From Epiperipatus broadwayi (Eukaryota; Onychophora; Udeonychophora; Euonychophora; Peripatidae), in NCBI GenBank assembly GCA_028023455.1, contig JAQFVV010012496.1:618001-682000 (forward strand): 64,000 nt of DNA, written 5' to 3'. Below are positions 1 through 12,590 of the stretch, in pieces (positions within the stretch are counted from its first letter, which is position 1; every line of letters starts with the position of its first letter). The translations under genes and the position numbers were made by a program. Under the pieces are notes generated by a model. It did not search any database and had not been told where the DNA came from. It saw only the letters and a list, made by a program, of their open reading frames with translations.

Positions 1-911
1 TAGTGAGATGAGCATATACCCTTTGTAATAAGCAATATTGCCCATTTTATATTTAAGAAAAGAAGCATGATTATTATTTTTATTTTTTAACACATAAACA
101 AATGCATATATATATAATTTCATTTTAATTGTCATAAAGAATTTTAATCAAATCTAAGTTAAATAGATAATAATTTTAACAATCATTTGTATTCCCAATC
201 TCTATTAACAAGGTATATACAAGTAGATGGCGAATTTTAATCCAGATATCTAATTTTCTCTCTCTCTTTTTTTTTAACAAATTAAAATGACATTTTTAAC
301 TAATAAGAACTATGCAAATGATTTTAAGAAATTCAAATTTGACTGTTACTTTACAATTAAAAAAAAAATAGTTACCCTTCTCCCACTTAAGATTGGAGAT
401 AAAACAAACAAATTTATACATAAATTGGTTTAATAGTAAAAAATATCATTTATCCCCATACTCAGCTTTGTTGGCATAAATAAATTAATCAATAAAATAT
501 ATATTTTTATAATCAAAAAAAACATACTGACATACTTCAATATAAATAATAAAAGTGGTATTCATAAACTTCATAGTAATCTTTTATTCCATTTTAGAAT
601 TAGACATTACACTCTTTTTTTTCTCTCTACCATTAATAAATAGAAGTCTAGTTAAAACATAAATTGACTAAAAAAAAACAATAATAAAAAAATTTAAACA
701 CTCATATATATATATATCACTGTCCTTTTGAAACATCTTTTTTTAAGATAGAATATTTTACCAATCATTTATAAATCTGAGGAAATTCAATAGTCTAGAG
801 TCTTTATAGAAGGCATTTCTAATATATAAATATTTTTTAAAGTTTGAAAGTTTATACTTGCAATGATGTCACTAGCAATGATCTTCTTACTGGTTTGTCT
901 TCTTATTTCAG
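1..911. other. AT-rich non-coding DNA
   Basis: Short A and T runs, no open frame of note, no repeat family shared with the rest of the window. I see nothing recognisable here. Confidence 0.6.
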
Positions 912-1051
912 GACCCTTTTGGCTTTACTGGACATAATACAGGCTGGATTCAAAGTTGGTTCTCCATTTTCTCAGTGGCAGCAGCATAGAATCAATTAGA
1001 TTTCTTTTCTCCTACAGATGCATTTTCTGGAGATTTCCCCAGAAGGGAAAG
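912..1051 (+). other. Exon-like patch, possible host gene fragment
   Basis: A locally GC-richer patch in very AT-rich DNA. It is preceded by a splice-acceptor-like TTATTTCAG ending at 911, contains a second pyrimidine-rich acceptor-like CTTTTCTCCTACAG ending at 1017, and ends at AAAG followed by GTAAAT (donor-like) at 1052. One frame across 913-1001 is open for about 28 codons before a TAG, so the patch is not one continuous coding exon. Possibilities are a small internal exon (1018-1051), a UTR exon or chance. Low confidence; no protein family recognised. Confidence 0.22.
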
Positions 1052-1867
1052 GTAAATTTTATTTACTCACAGATCATGGTGATTATCTGTCATCAGCTTA
1101 CATTCAATGTCTATTAGACAGTCTTTCACTTTAATTCTTAAAACTTTTTTTTCTTTTGATTATTTTTTACTTTTGACTGCCAACAACTTTACTTTCTTTG
1201 ATTTTTACTGCCAACAACTTTCTGCTTTTAAAACTCTTTTTTACTAGAAAAATAACCCAGTATTTATAATAAACTTTAAACAAAACTTTTCTCAGCACAG
1301 CCAAACATCAGTACAGTCTTTGTTTAATCTTATATTTTTCTCAACACCTATATTCTAACTGCCTTTGTTAGAAATGAAAATAGACTGCTTGCCTGATCTC
1401 TTAATTTAAAACTAGTTAGCAAAATCCTATTAAGATTAAATTAAGGTACGAACATTTTGATTACATTTTTAACTGCCATTTAAAGATGAGACATAATTAA
1501 CATTTCCATGCAACCATATGAATGTTTCAAGAAAATAGAATCATAAAATGTTATTTGCAAAGAAAGATTGAGTCAGCTTATATTTTCCATTTTTCTTTGT
1601 CTTCATTTTAAGACAAAATAAATATATATTTTCTTTTCCAAATATATAACTAAAAAATGTATTCCACTAAAACAAAATACACATATATGAGCCCTCTTAT
1701 TCATCAACACACACACATGTATCTGTATATTACCTTTTTAACAACAAAAAATGAAAATTAGATATTAGATCTATAAATATATACTATTTTTAAATGACTA
1801 ACATGAAGCTCTGTGTGTGCATACACACTGATTGCTTCAATAAGTAAGAATTGGTAAAACACATTTA
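1052..1867. other. AT-rich non-coding DNA
   Basis: No gene or shared repeat seen. It includes a locally repeated TTTTACTGCCAACAACTTT pair near 1175-1220. Confidence 0.5.
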
Positions 1868-2193
1868 TTAAAATCCTTCTTTTTCAAACACATAGGCATA
1901 TTCCCTTTTAGCATTGTTATTTCTACAAAAAACATTCCAACCAAGTTTAATTCTAGGATTAATTTTATCCATTATGTTTCCTTTTGTAATAATAATCTGA
2001 CCAAGATATTTGTAGTTGTTAACTTCTAACTCATCATAATCAATATTTATTTTCATCTTATGAGAAAATTCATTAAACATTAATTTTTTTAACATTTACC
2101 TTTAGTCCTACTTTTTTACTTTCATTTGATAACTCTTGGAACATTTCCTGAAGCTTTAATACATTCTTTTTCTGAACAACTCATCTAGTACAT
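1868..2193 (-). mobile_element. RTE-type LINE fragment, end of reverse transcriptase
   Basis: The 75-codon minus-strand frame 1868-2095 matches the post-catalytic part of the RT in the two long RTE copies at 18.8 and 24.9 kb: it shares the segments around NYKYLGQII and RIKLGW with the aligned NSYKYLDQII and RIKPGW. The match continues without an open frame to about 2193 (region of LQEMLQELADESRK). Both ends are truncated and many substitutions separate it from the long copies, so it is an older, dead insertion. Confidence 0.85.
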
Positions 2194-2330
2194 AATAATA
2201 TAACTAACATATGGTGTATAAATCATTTAGGAATTGGTGACCAAAAATAAGAACAGTTTTTAAGTAAATAATAGCATGTGTATGTAACAGAATTCATTAG
2301 TAAAATGGAGAATGGGACTACAATTAGAGG

Positions 2331-2790
<460 letters not shown>

Positions 2791-2928
2791 TTAAATGGAA
2801 TAGGGTGAAAATATTAGGTTAGGATAAGTTTAAGATAGAATAGTATAATAGAATATATTCAAAAATTTTGTGAAACAGGATTTTATATAAGGAAGTGTAA
2901 TATTTGAAATATAGGCATATTTATATAC

Positions 2929-3140
2929 CGGGATTTATAATTGTAAATATAGTGGATTTGAACACAGACTTTCAAGCCTTCTTCAGCTATCCAGTCTATC
3001 TCAAACCACTATTACATATAATCACACACATGTGAAAAAGATAAATAATCACCAAAATATATATTCCACACTGATCCAGCACTCATCAGTTGGTCCAGGT
3101 TATCATCTCCCACATATATATATATATATATATATATGTA
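2929..3140 (-). mobile_element. Fold-2 arm with decayed hammerhead-like motif
   Basis: Matches the Fold-2 arm seen complete at 57283-57922. On the minus strand CTGATGA lies at 3083-3089 with a GTGCTG/CAGTGT stem II, but the second core box reads GGAA instead of GAAA, so the motif is probably inactive. It ends in a short TA run (3117-3137). Confidence 0.75.
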
Positions 3141-5204
3141 ATGATATATAAATATGCCGTTACATTAATTTAAAATAAAAACTAAGTTCGCAAATAAAAA
3201 TACATTTATTAAAAATCTAAAAGCTAAAATTAAAGAGTTGTTAAATGTATATATATTCGCACAGATGCAAAACTTTAAAAATATTTTTTTTTTAATAAAT
3301 GAAAAAAGTGTTTTTACGTATATTTTTGTAAAAAGATTTATATATTTTTGTAAATGGAAATGATTGTTTTATAAATTAATTGAAAAGCAAGCTAGCCCTT
3401 GGGCTCTTGTATAATTAAAAATTCTGATGAAAGATAGATAAGAAAATAAAGAATTAGCTTGTCCAATATAGAAGCAGCAAATAAAGGCCTGGACCATAAC
3501 GAAAAAATGGAATAGTGATGTTTTCGTTCGTGGAATCCATAGGAAAATTATAAAAGGAAAACGATTCAAATTAAGACAGTTTCCTGACAGTTCCAACTTG
3601 AGTTTGTAAGAAGACAATAAGACACACTTGTCATTCTCTCTCACTTATTTTAAAAAATGAAATGAGTGAAATACCAGGAATGAACCAGCTGAGACCTCCT
3701 TCAGGAAAAACAGACCAGACTTTTCTACTGTAAGATATAAAAGGAAAATTTTTTACTAAAAGTAATTAAGAACTTTAAAAGATTTGATCAGCTAATCTAA
3801 ATTTTAAAAAGGAACTTTTATCTGACTTATGTTTCAAATTAATTATAAATGTTTAATTTTTACATATTTGTTTGCTAAAAAAAAAATCATTTCCATTTTA
3901 TTATTTTTTATTTGTATTAATATTTCTTGTTTAAAATTTAAATGCATTAAATTTAAGTTGGGCATAGATGCTTGCATAGATTCATTCACGTTTAATTATG
4001 TTTTTGTTTTCATATATGATTAAAATATATAGACATTTGGTAAATAATGATATCTTATGTTGAATATCTAAAATGTATTTATTTGGATGTCTTGTTAGTT
4101 ATTGGTGTCAATGTGGCATCTTATGATGAATGCCATTGGGTTTCTAGTGAATTCCCTCTGCAATTACATCAATGACTTTATATTTTGATCATGTATGTCT
4201 ATGTTGAGATGTTTTTTGAGTGTGTAATCTGTGTAGTCGATCTATGCTCAACATTAAACAACAAACTTTTATAAATCCATCTGTGTGAACTTATATAAAT
4301 GTTAAATTTAAGTCAGGAGTGAATGGCTATATAGATTTGTAAAGTTATATATAGTTTAAGGGAGGGTAATCTTAGGTTATTTGTTTCATAGCTAAATTGG
4401 GTCAATGTATTGGATGTATTGATGTAATTAGTAAATGTAGCATGAGATCCACTATGGGCAGGATTGCAATATATGCCACACACCCCCTGCTGTTTGCCTA
4501 ATGGAATTGGATAGTAAAATGGAAGATGCGGTTCATTCCTATGGAGTTTTTTGTTTATTGTTTTTCTTGCCAGCAGATGTAGCATTCCTGTTTGGTTGAG
4601 AGACAATGTCTTCTCTAACTCTACTTACTGTTCAGATGTACATTCCTGAAAGTATAGTAGTTTGTGCTGTTGTATTCATGCTGCATTGAATACATCAATG
4701 TATCAGATGGATTGATGCCAATTTGACTGTGAACTTTTGGCCTAAGGTTAAATAAGGGATAGAATAATTTCTTTTCAAATGCAGATCTATGTAGTCTATT
4801 CATACTCGACGATCTTAATAAAAATATTAAATTCATTCATATTCAACAATCTTAAAATAATAATTTAAATTAAAATTTAACATAAAAATCTAAATAATAA
4901 ATGTTATTCCTCAAATTTAAAATGATTATATATGTGCATAAATAAATATTGTTTGTGTGTTAATTACTGGCAGTGGCTTTTATTTTTTTTATATTTAAAA
5001 TATAAATTAAAGATATAGATTATTATCTCTGCGTCTCCACTGAGCTAGTGACAGTGGGCTAACAGTCTAAATTAAAGGAAAGTGGGATCTTAACAGCACA
5101 TATCTGCCTACTTTATAAATTTTTCTAGGTTCAAATGCCTAGATGACGCCCTTGTAGTGCAGATTATGGTAAGATTCGATAGTCTCTTTTGGATCGTTAT
5201 AATA
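3141..5204. other. AT-rich DNA with unrecognised minus-strand open frames
   Basis: Mostly featureless. Between 4080 and 4840 the DNA is less AT-rich and two adjacent minus-strand frames are open (4313-4606, 97 codons; 4621-4836, 71 codons). The first contains a small Cys cluster (VCGIYC). They may be remains of one degraded transposon protein, but I recognise no family and would not call them genes. Confidence 0.4.
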
Positions 5205-5675
5205 TATAATCAGTGCTTGGATATATTAAATAGCAAATCTTCAAACTTTAATGGACATCCTTTAATCTATTCCACCCTTCAACTCTTCAGACATCCATAT
5301 CATTGAAAATCTGATGATGCCAATATTATTGTCATGCCCATGTTAACCTTAAGCCATTCTGACCACTCATGTATAGGAATATATCCATTTAAATACACAG
5401 AAATGGGAAAGATGCAGGCTAAATCTGTAATATTTGAAATTCATATACCTAGAGTTTGATTGTAATTGAAGGGGATTTGAATACAGACATTCAAGCTCCC
5501 TTCTGCTATCCACTCTACCTCATACCATTGATACACATAACCACACATGTGAAAAAGATAAATGATCACCAATATACATATTTTGTCCTGATCCAGCATT
5601 CATCAGTTGCTACAGATCATCACCCACCACACATATATATAATCAGTTCTCAGATTATATTAAGATAGCCATTTT
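5205..5675 (-). mobile_element. Fold-2 copy, inner part plus one arm
   Basis: 5205-5440 matches the inner part of the Fold-2 copy at 10.9-11.1 kb (same order of TTCAAACTTTAATGGACA, CATCCATATCATTGAAAAT, ACAGGCT landmarks). 5456-5675 matches the outer arm. The minus-strand ribozyme-like core CTGATGA is at 5600-5606 but GAAA has become AAAA. The 70-codon plus-strand frame here is a by-product of the repeat. Confidence 0.75.
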
Positions 5676-6181
5676 TTCTGATATAGATTTACACATACCA
5701 GATATACAGAAGTTAATAACTCTTTAGCTGAAAAATATAAATGATTACAGAATCGAAAAAAGGAATGAGAAATCAAGCTCCATAAAATCTTAGGGAAATG
5801 GAAAACCAGAGTTCAAAACAAAAAAGAAACCATTTCACTAATGATGAAAATGAAAAAAAAAAGCTAAAAATGTCTTAAATCTATATATCTGGAATGTGTA
5901 TATGTCGATATGCCATTGTCAATGAGATGGAAAGAGATGACCGGATATATTAATATCTTTCTGCTTAAATAATAACAAAATTTAATATAGACAGCATAAT
6001 GTTGGTTAGTAACTGTGTGTTAGACAGGAATATATTAATTGTAAACTTTAAGTGAGTTACTATTAAAATGAAGCCTAACAAGATCTTATAACTTATCAAT
6101 TGTCTGCCCTACAAAAGCAAATATTACCCTGGATTTATAGGTTATCTACTAACAAAAAAACTGTGGATAAACTGAAATTAT
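5676..6181. other. AT-rich non-coding DNA
   Basis: No gene or repeat recognised. Confidence 0.5.
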
Positions 6182-6372
6182 AAACTAAGCACTGATTATA
6201 TATATGTGTGTGAGATGATGATCCGATCCAACTGATGAATGCTGGTCCCGCATGAAATACATATATTGGAGATCATTTATCTCATTCATATGTATATGGT
6301 CTTGTGTATTGGTTATATTAGATAGCAGATGACTGTAGGTAGCTTGACAGTTTATGTTCAAATACCCTTTAA
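6182..6372 (+). mobile_element. Fold-2 arm (outer end to ribozyme)
   Basis: Solo Fold-2 arm in plus orientation: it begins at GCACTGATTATATATATG and ends near AAATACCCTTTAAT, the degraded terminal motif (family consensus ends in CCCTATATATTA). It carries one intact hammerhead core, listed separately. The minus-strand 70-codon frame is incidental. Confidence 0.8.
6225..6272 (+). ncRNA. Hammerhead-like ribozyme motif (Fold-2)
   Basis: Seen: stem I strand CCAA (6228-6231), core CTGATGA (6232-6238), stem II ATGC/GCAT with a 7-nt loop, GAAA (6254-6257), stem III ATACATAT (one pair short of a palindrome), A at 6265 as the UH position, then TTGG (6266-6269) pairing with CCAA. All conserved type I hammerhead positions are present. 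Activity is inferred, not shown. Confidence 0.6.
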
Positions 6373-7523
6373 TTACATCTAGGTTAAGTATGTACAATAA
6401 AACATATTAATGTAAAAATGACGTCATATAAAGAATTAAGTATATAGAAATATAATTCAGCAAAGCTATTAATGTACAAGGGCAATTATTACAAGAATCA
6501 ACAAAAGTGTATTTTTTTATATTAGACAATGTATGGGAAACATAAGAAGTTGATATTAAACAGTAAAAGTATAGTTAAAAATTCAGTTTAAATTATATTT
6601 TTAAATCATCACTATGCTATTATTCATTTGATATAAAAAAAATAATTTTATAAAATCTTTAACATCATTTTTTGTTCCTTTAAAATTTTATATTTTCATT
6701 TTCTTTAGTAGAAGAATGATAACACAAACCGGATAAACTTCAGAGAGCAATTAAGATATGTAATCTAAAAATGAACTTTCCCACAAGAAAAAGAAGTCAT
6801 TCATAAGGATGATAATAAATGTAGCCTATTATAGGCATAAGAGAACCAATCCATTCAAAATAGCTTGCAACTGAAGTGGATCGTTTCAATTTATTTTGTT
6901 ACTGTAGCTATATGTGCAAATAGAGTAACTATATTTTTACTTATGTATGTCTTAGGGATTTAAAAGAATTACAAGCTATTTATAATTAATCTTTATAATG
7001 ACATTTGTATATATATATATATTATACAAAGTAACTAATTAGTCGTCTGTTATTAAAAATATGTCCCTTTATTAAAAATATATTAATTATCATCTTTTTA
7101 ATTAATAAAAATATATTAAATGCTAATGCTTTAGTCAATAGCCTTGGATGTAAATAATTTATTTGTATGTACTGAATCCTTAAGCCATCATTAATAAAAA
7201 ATGGGAATTAATTATTTTCGTCAGCAATTCACTACCCATCATATTTCTTAGTACATAGTAGTTCTCGTGTCTATGAGATCTTTAATAACTGAGTATAGAA
7301 TTATTTAAAGATGTCTGCTAATGCTTAGATACAAATATAGCTTGTTGATTATATTTAAAAAAGGGTTAATAATATAAATGTGATTAAATTCACAAAAAAT
7401 TTTAAATCTTTTTCCTACTTCATGTTTCCTTTCAACTTTATATTAATATTTTTCCTATTGTAAACTCACTTAAGATTGTATAAACCAGTTACGACTTATT
7501 GCGTATTTATATAAACTATCATC
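6373..7523. other. AT-rich non-coding DNA
   Basis: No gene or shared repeat recognised; a short TA run near 7010. Confidence 0.5.
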
Positions 7524-7752
7524 ATCATCAACCATTATCAATCCACTGCAGGATGAAGATCTCTCCAAGTTCAATCCATCTCCTCTGATCTTTAGTTTCT
7601 CTTCTCTACATCACCCCTGCACACTTTCTTATTTCATCCATCCATCTCACATGTAGTCTTTTTCTGAGTCTTTTACAATCTTTTGGAATCCAGTTTAAAA
7701 TTTCAGTTGTCCATCTATTATCATCTCTTCTAGCAATATGTCCAATCTATTA
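7524..7752 (-). mobile_element. RTE-type LINE 3' end
   Basis: Reverse complement of the last ~220 bp of the RTE element, including the 3' (ATG/CAT)n microsatellite tail at 7524-7531, the ATCCACTGCAGGATGAAG landmark and codons for the conserved C-terminal stretch (HVRWMDEIRK in the long copies). Severely 5'-truncated, as is typical of LINE insertions. Confidence 0.9.
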
Positions 7753-8952
7753 TATCCTTTTTTATTTTACAATCCACGTTATTTTTTATTTTGTACAGCC
7801 TGAATAAAAAGAAGTACGTTATTTTGGTCTTAAGCCTCAAATTCCAGTTTATTATTCCAGAATTACAAATTCCCCTTTTGGATCATATTTAAAAGACCTT
7901 AGTTCAGCAATATCATAAACAACATTAACACATTGAAAAAAAATAGCTATTTTTGAATAGCATCTTAAATGCCTTTTAATCTAAGAAGTTCATTTTCTGT
8001 ATAACTATTATGTTTTTATATGAAGAAGACAATAAGGTTTTTAATTTTTTTCACTCATAGTTAACAATAATGAATATTTCTTTTAAAATAATTACAATCT
8101 TCTTACAGTTTTTAAGCAAAAATATTTATTATTATAATTACAGTTTTGACTGTTCCCCACAGTCTTCTTCAGTGCTCATTCTATTTCTTTACTTTCCCCT
8201 TTCCACCATTTTATTTTGTTTTAATATAAAAAATGCTTTTCCAATATAGTTCTATTAAGAAAATAATTTTTAAAAAATAATAATTAAAAAAACTCTAGTA
8301 AATAGGAGTTATGAATTAGAAATACATATTTTATTATTAGCAACATTTTGTATATTGGCTCACACATTTAAACAAAAATGTCTAAGAAAACTTATTTTAA
8401 AATATACTATAATAATAATAAAAAAAGTAGACTTCCCAATTAAATAAGTAAAATATCTAAATGCGCTAAAATGCAGGTATTGGTGAAGCTAATTACAGAT
8501 AATAAGATTAATGACTATGAGATTTCAAATTAAAGAAGCATAGCTTATAGTTAATAACAGCCTTGATATAAACTGGAAGGAAGTATGCCTTTCTCTCTTC
8601 AAAAAATGAATGTTCTAGCCCACTTTGCATAAATTTAAATATTCATCACACACATTTTCCATTGTGCCTATTCAACTCACTGGCTATGATTATGAGAAGA
8701 TAAAACTTCTCAAAAGCACCCAACCATTAAAATCTTATCAGTAATAGCTTCACCATTAAAGGCATTTTAGCACATTTAGACATATCTAAAGTATACTCTA
8801 TAATATAGCTGGTCAAGAAATGGGGGCAGACTCCAAAATCGTATATATTTAAATAATTTGTATATTTTATTTTTTTTAAAAGATTTTTTCAAAGACAATT
8901 AAAGTATACAATAATATACTATTTTCATATACTATACATACATTGTTGAAGT
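7753..8952. other. AT-rich non-coding DNA
   Basis: Nothing certain. 8140-8185 has a weak resemblance to the Fold-5 arm (CAGTTTTGACTGTTC followed by CAGTCTTCTTCAG), too short to call. Confidence 0.45.
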
Positions 8953-9028
8953 GAGGTTACCTTGACAACAGATTGAGATTGTTGTTGATATTGGATTGTT
9001 TCAAATGTTGACTGATTTTAATGATTAT
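8953..9028. mobile_element. Fold-4 end fragment
   Basis: Shares GAGGTTACCTTGACAACAG and GATATTGGATTGTTTC with the Fold-4 ends at 29.0, 46.05 and 47.74 kb. A solo terminal fragment. Confidence 0.6.
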
Positions 9029-9691
9029 GTATAACATTAGGACATATATTATACATCACATATAAATATTTCAATAAATATTTTAATTGATTTTTTCATG
9101 GTATGTTTACATATTTAAAAAATATATATTTAAATAAAAAATATTCTGGAACTACTTGAATTCATTTTATATATTACCAATTATTATAATCAGTTTATTA
9201 GTATTACATATCCTTTAATTTTAAGTTAAAGCAAAGGTGTGCATTGTGCCCTTTAGTTTCAAACATTTGTTTATTTATTATTTAATCATAAATATTCAGG
9301 TTATAAAAAACAATTTAAACAAATGATAAAATTGGAGGTTTTGATATGCACTTATAGTATATCATAGGTTTCGGTGTTCTTTTCAGTAATAAATTAATTA
9401 ATTAGACTTCATAAATGCAAGAGTAAAAAGTGATAATTTATTTCAAAAATATATTAATATATGCATTTAAAAATTATATAGACTTGTTGTATTTTGGGGG
9501 AAGTGTTATTTAATAAAATAGAAAAATAGTGATTTTGAATACAAAAAATAAAATAAAATGTCAAGTCCCTAAATAAAATACCACTATTATCAGGCAGAAA
9601 GAAACAAAAACTATCAAAATTTAAATAAGAGATTAATTTATTCATTAAGAAAGACAAAGGTCTTCAGTTAGAGAAATTGCTGTTTGATGTT
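9029..9691. other. AT-rich non-coding DNA
   Basis: Nothing recognised. Confidence 0.5.
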
Positions 9692-9973
9692 CTTAAGATT
9701 ATGCTTATATGACCATCTGTAGATATATTTCTTTAGATCATGCTTATATGACCATCTGTAGAGATATTTCTTAAGATGATGGTTATATAATCATCTGTAA
9801 AGATATTTCTTAAAATCATGCATATATGACATCTGTAGAGATATTTTTAAAATCATACTTATATGACCATCTGTAGAGATATATCTTAAGATCATGCTTA
9901 TATTACCATCTGTAGAGATCTGTAGAGATATTTCTTAAAATTATGCTCATATGACTATCTATAGAAATATTTC
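9692..9973. repeat. 39-bp minisatellite, seven units
   Basis: The landmark ATGCTTATATGACCATCTG or a close variant recurs at 9701, 9740, 9779, 9818, 9855, 9894 and 9943. The spacing is 39 bp except for one 37-bp unit and one 49-bp unit that contains a 10-bp internal duplication (GAGATCTGTA). Units differ by several substitutions, so the array is old. Confidence 0.92.
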
Positions 9974-10712
9974 ACTATTCTTTTAAACACAAAATCACAT
10001 ACTAATAAATATTGATTTTTTTAATTTAAAAAAATCTGAAAAGATCAGTATTTTCATATAGGTGTAAGATCAAAATATTTTAATTCTGTCTTCATGTTTT
10101 TTTATGAATTTACTTGTTTGTAATTGATTTCCAAACTATTTACAAAATTATTTCCGAAAACTTTTGAAATAACAAAAAAACATGATTTTTTGTGCAGTTT
10201 ATTAAAGATTTATAGTTATTTTTACACAATAATTGTGTATTTATTAAAAAAATAAAAGTGGATATGATTACATTTTTATTTTATACAGTATATGTTTTAT
10301 TTTTAAAAATAAAAGTTAACAAATTCTAGCATAATAGTATCAAAGAAAAGCATGGTGAGTATTCTGTCCACACCTTGTGAAATTGATGCCATGATAGAAT
10401 CTTTTGAGAAAAATTAAAAATGCAGTCTTAAATTTTAAAGCATAATTTTATAGACTTATCAGGAATTCATGTTTATCAATTGCTGTTTTAAAAATAAATT
10501 TTAATCAAAGAAGATTTTGTTTATTTCCTGGAGTTGCTCACTAGTCTGACTGTCCTGTCTATGTTTAAATATTGTTAAAGTTCTTTGTTCTTAATATGTA
10601 CTCTGCTTATTATTGTTTCCAATATTTGAAAAGTTTTAACATAATTTTTGAAAATATATTTTGTTTGTAAATATATATTTCTAAAAAATTCGATCCAATT
10701 TGTTAAACTCTA
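9974..10712. other. AT-rich non-coding DNA
   Basis: Nothing recognised. Confidence 0.5.
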
Positions 10713-11485
10713 ATATATAGGGTATATGAGCACAGACTTTCACATGACCCACCACTTTCCACACTATCCCATAACACTGATACACTTGAACACATAAATG
10801 TTGAAAAGATAAATACTCACCAATATACGTATTTCATGCTAAACCAGCAATCATCAGTTGGTCCAGATTACCATCTCCCACACATACATACAATCAGTGC
10901 TCAGTTTATTTTAAGATAGCAAATTTTCAAACTTTAATGGACAAGCTTCAATCTTTTCCACTCTCCAACTCTTCAGCCATCCATATCATTGAAAATCCAG
11001 GGATAAAATGCTCAAAGCCCTTGACGATGCCAATATTATCATCATACCCATGTTGACCTTAAGTCAATCTGACCCTTCACACATACGACCATAATATGTC
11101 CATTTAATTATACAAAAGAGTGATGGGCAGAATACAGGCTGGATATATAATATTTAAATACATGTATATTTCTATACTAAACTCAATGTAATCATATATG
11201 TGCGTGTGTGTGTAATAATAAATAATATCTTAATATTGAATAAATATAATGTCATATGAAATTTACCAAGTCTATTTTAAATAGTAATTGAACTGCTCCC
11301 TAACTGGTATATTCAATAACTTTTCTTGCTCTAAAATGTGATGAGTGCTGATTCAGCACAAAATATATCTATTGGAGATCATTTATCTGCTTTGCATGTG
11401 TGGTCATGTGTATCGGTTGTATGAGATACAGTGGAGTGTTGCAGGGTGCTTAAAAGTCTATGTTCAAATCCCCTATATTATATTT
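10713..11485. mobile_element. Fold-2 element, long version with diverged arms
   Basis: Left end TAATATATAGGGTATATGAG at 10713 is the family terminus; the right end at ~11340-11485 is the same arm inverted and more diverged, ending in CCCCTATATTATATTT. The inner part (10930-11175) matches that of 5205-5440. The left arm carries an intact minus-strand hammerhead core. In the right arm both core boxes are damaged (TGTGATGA near 11338, CAAAA for GAAA). Confidence 0.75.
10816..10865 (-). ncRNA. Hammerhead-like ribozyme motif (Fold-2), perfect stem III palindrome
   Basis: Read on the minus strand: CCAA (10861-10858), CTGATGA (10857-10851), stem II TGCT/AGCA with 5-nt loop, GAAA (10835-10832), stem III ATACGTAT (10832-10825, a perfect 8-nt palindrome), A at 10824, TTGG (10823-10820). 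Stem I is at least four Watson-Crick pairs. The 10.1/11.1 position is a U-U mismatch where the family's best stem II (28.2 kb) has G-C. Confidence 0.62.
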
Positions 11486-11998
11486 ATATATTTTTACCTT
11501 CAAACTTGAATAAAATAAACATAAATATAATAAATAAATGATCCGGATAAAACTTTCAATCTTAAGATAATAAAATCAAGTACAAATAAAATCTTACGAT
11601 AATTTTGACCACTAGACTAGCTCAAATTGATAATAATAATAATAATATGGATAGATTTAAATAAATAATAATAATATAATATAATAATAATCATGAGCCA
11701 TATGGTGAAAGGTAAAGTAGTAGGACTACATTGAGCATATATCCCTAAAGATACAATCTCAATGGCATAAGAATACTACTACCCCCCCCCTTTATTTCAA
11801 ATAATATAATTTATAGCATTCTTAAGGCTTTTAAAAATATTATAAATAATCAAATATAATAGTATTAAATAAATAATAATTCTGTTATTAAAATATAATT
11901 ATCTCAGGTTCTTTAAATAATATCTCTAATTAATTTATAACCTCCTATAGCCAAGTATGACAAGGGATTTTGTATCATTCCTAAGTACACCTAAACAA
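11486..11998. other. AT-rich DNA with imperfect AAT runs
   Basis: Imperfect AAT/AATAAT blocks near 11633-11690 and a C10 run at about 11781. No gene seen. Confidence 0.5.
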
Positions 11999-12051
11999 TA
12001 ATAACAATAATAAAAAGAAGAAGAAGAAGAAAAAGAAGGAGAAGGAGGAAG

Positions 12052-12122
<71 letters not shown>

Positions 12123-12590
12123 AAGAAGAAGAAGAAGAAGAAGAAGAAGAAGAAGAAGAAGAAGAAGAAGAAGAAGAAGAAGAAGAAGAAGAAGAAGAAG
12201 AAGAAGAAGAAGAAGAAGAAGAAGAAGAAGAAGAAGAAGAAGAAGAAGAAGAAGAAGAAGAAGAAGAAGAAGAAGAAGAAGAAGAAGAAGAAGAAGAAGA
12301 AGAAGAAGAAGAAGAAGAAGAAGAAGAAGAAGAAGAAGAAGAAGAAGAAGAAGAAGAAGAAGAAGAAGAAGAAGAAGAAGAAGAAGAAGAAGAAGAAGAA
12401 GAAGAAGAAGAAGAAGAAGAAGAAGAAGAAGAAGAAGAAGAAGAAGAAGAAGAAGAAGAAGAAGAAGAAGAAGAAGAAGAAGAAGAAGAAGAAGAAGAAG
12501 AAGAAGAAGAAGAAGAAGAAGAAGAAGAAGAAGAAGAAGAAGAAGAAGAAGAAGAAGAAAAAGAAGAAGAAGGAGGAAGAAATAATACTC
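11999..12590. repeat. Compound (AAT)n-(AAG)n microsatellite
   Basis: A degenerate AAG start (~12013-12050), an AAT block (~12051-12093), then an essentially pure AAG array to ~12575. The minus strand reads as a 228-codon poly-serine frame that is only the TTC/TCT/CTT register of the repeat and should not be annotated as a protein. Confidence 0.98.

Noticed and set aside
4313-4836. Two adjacent minus-strand frames considered as a piggyBac-like C-terminus
   Set aside because: The small Cys cluster is not enough and I could not see the expected zinc-finger spacing or catalytic residues.
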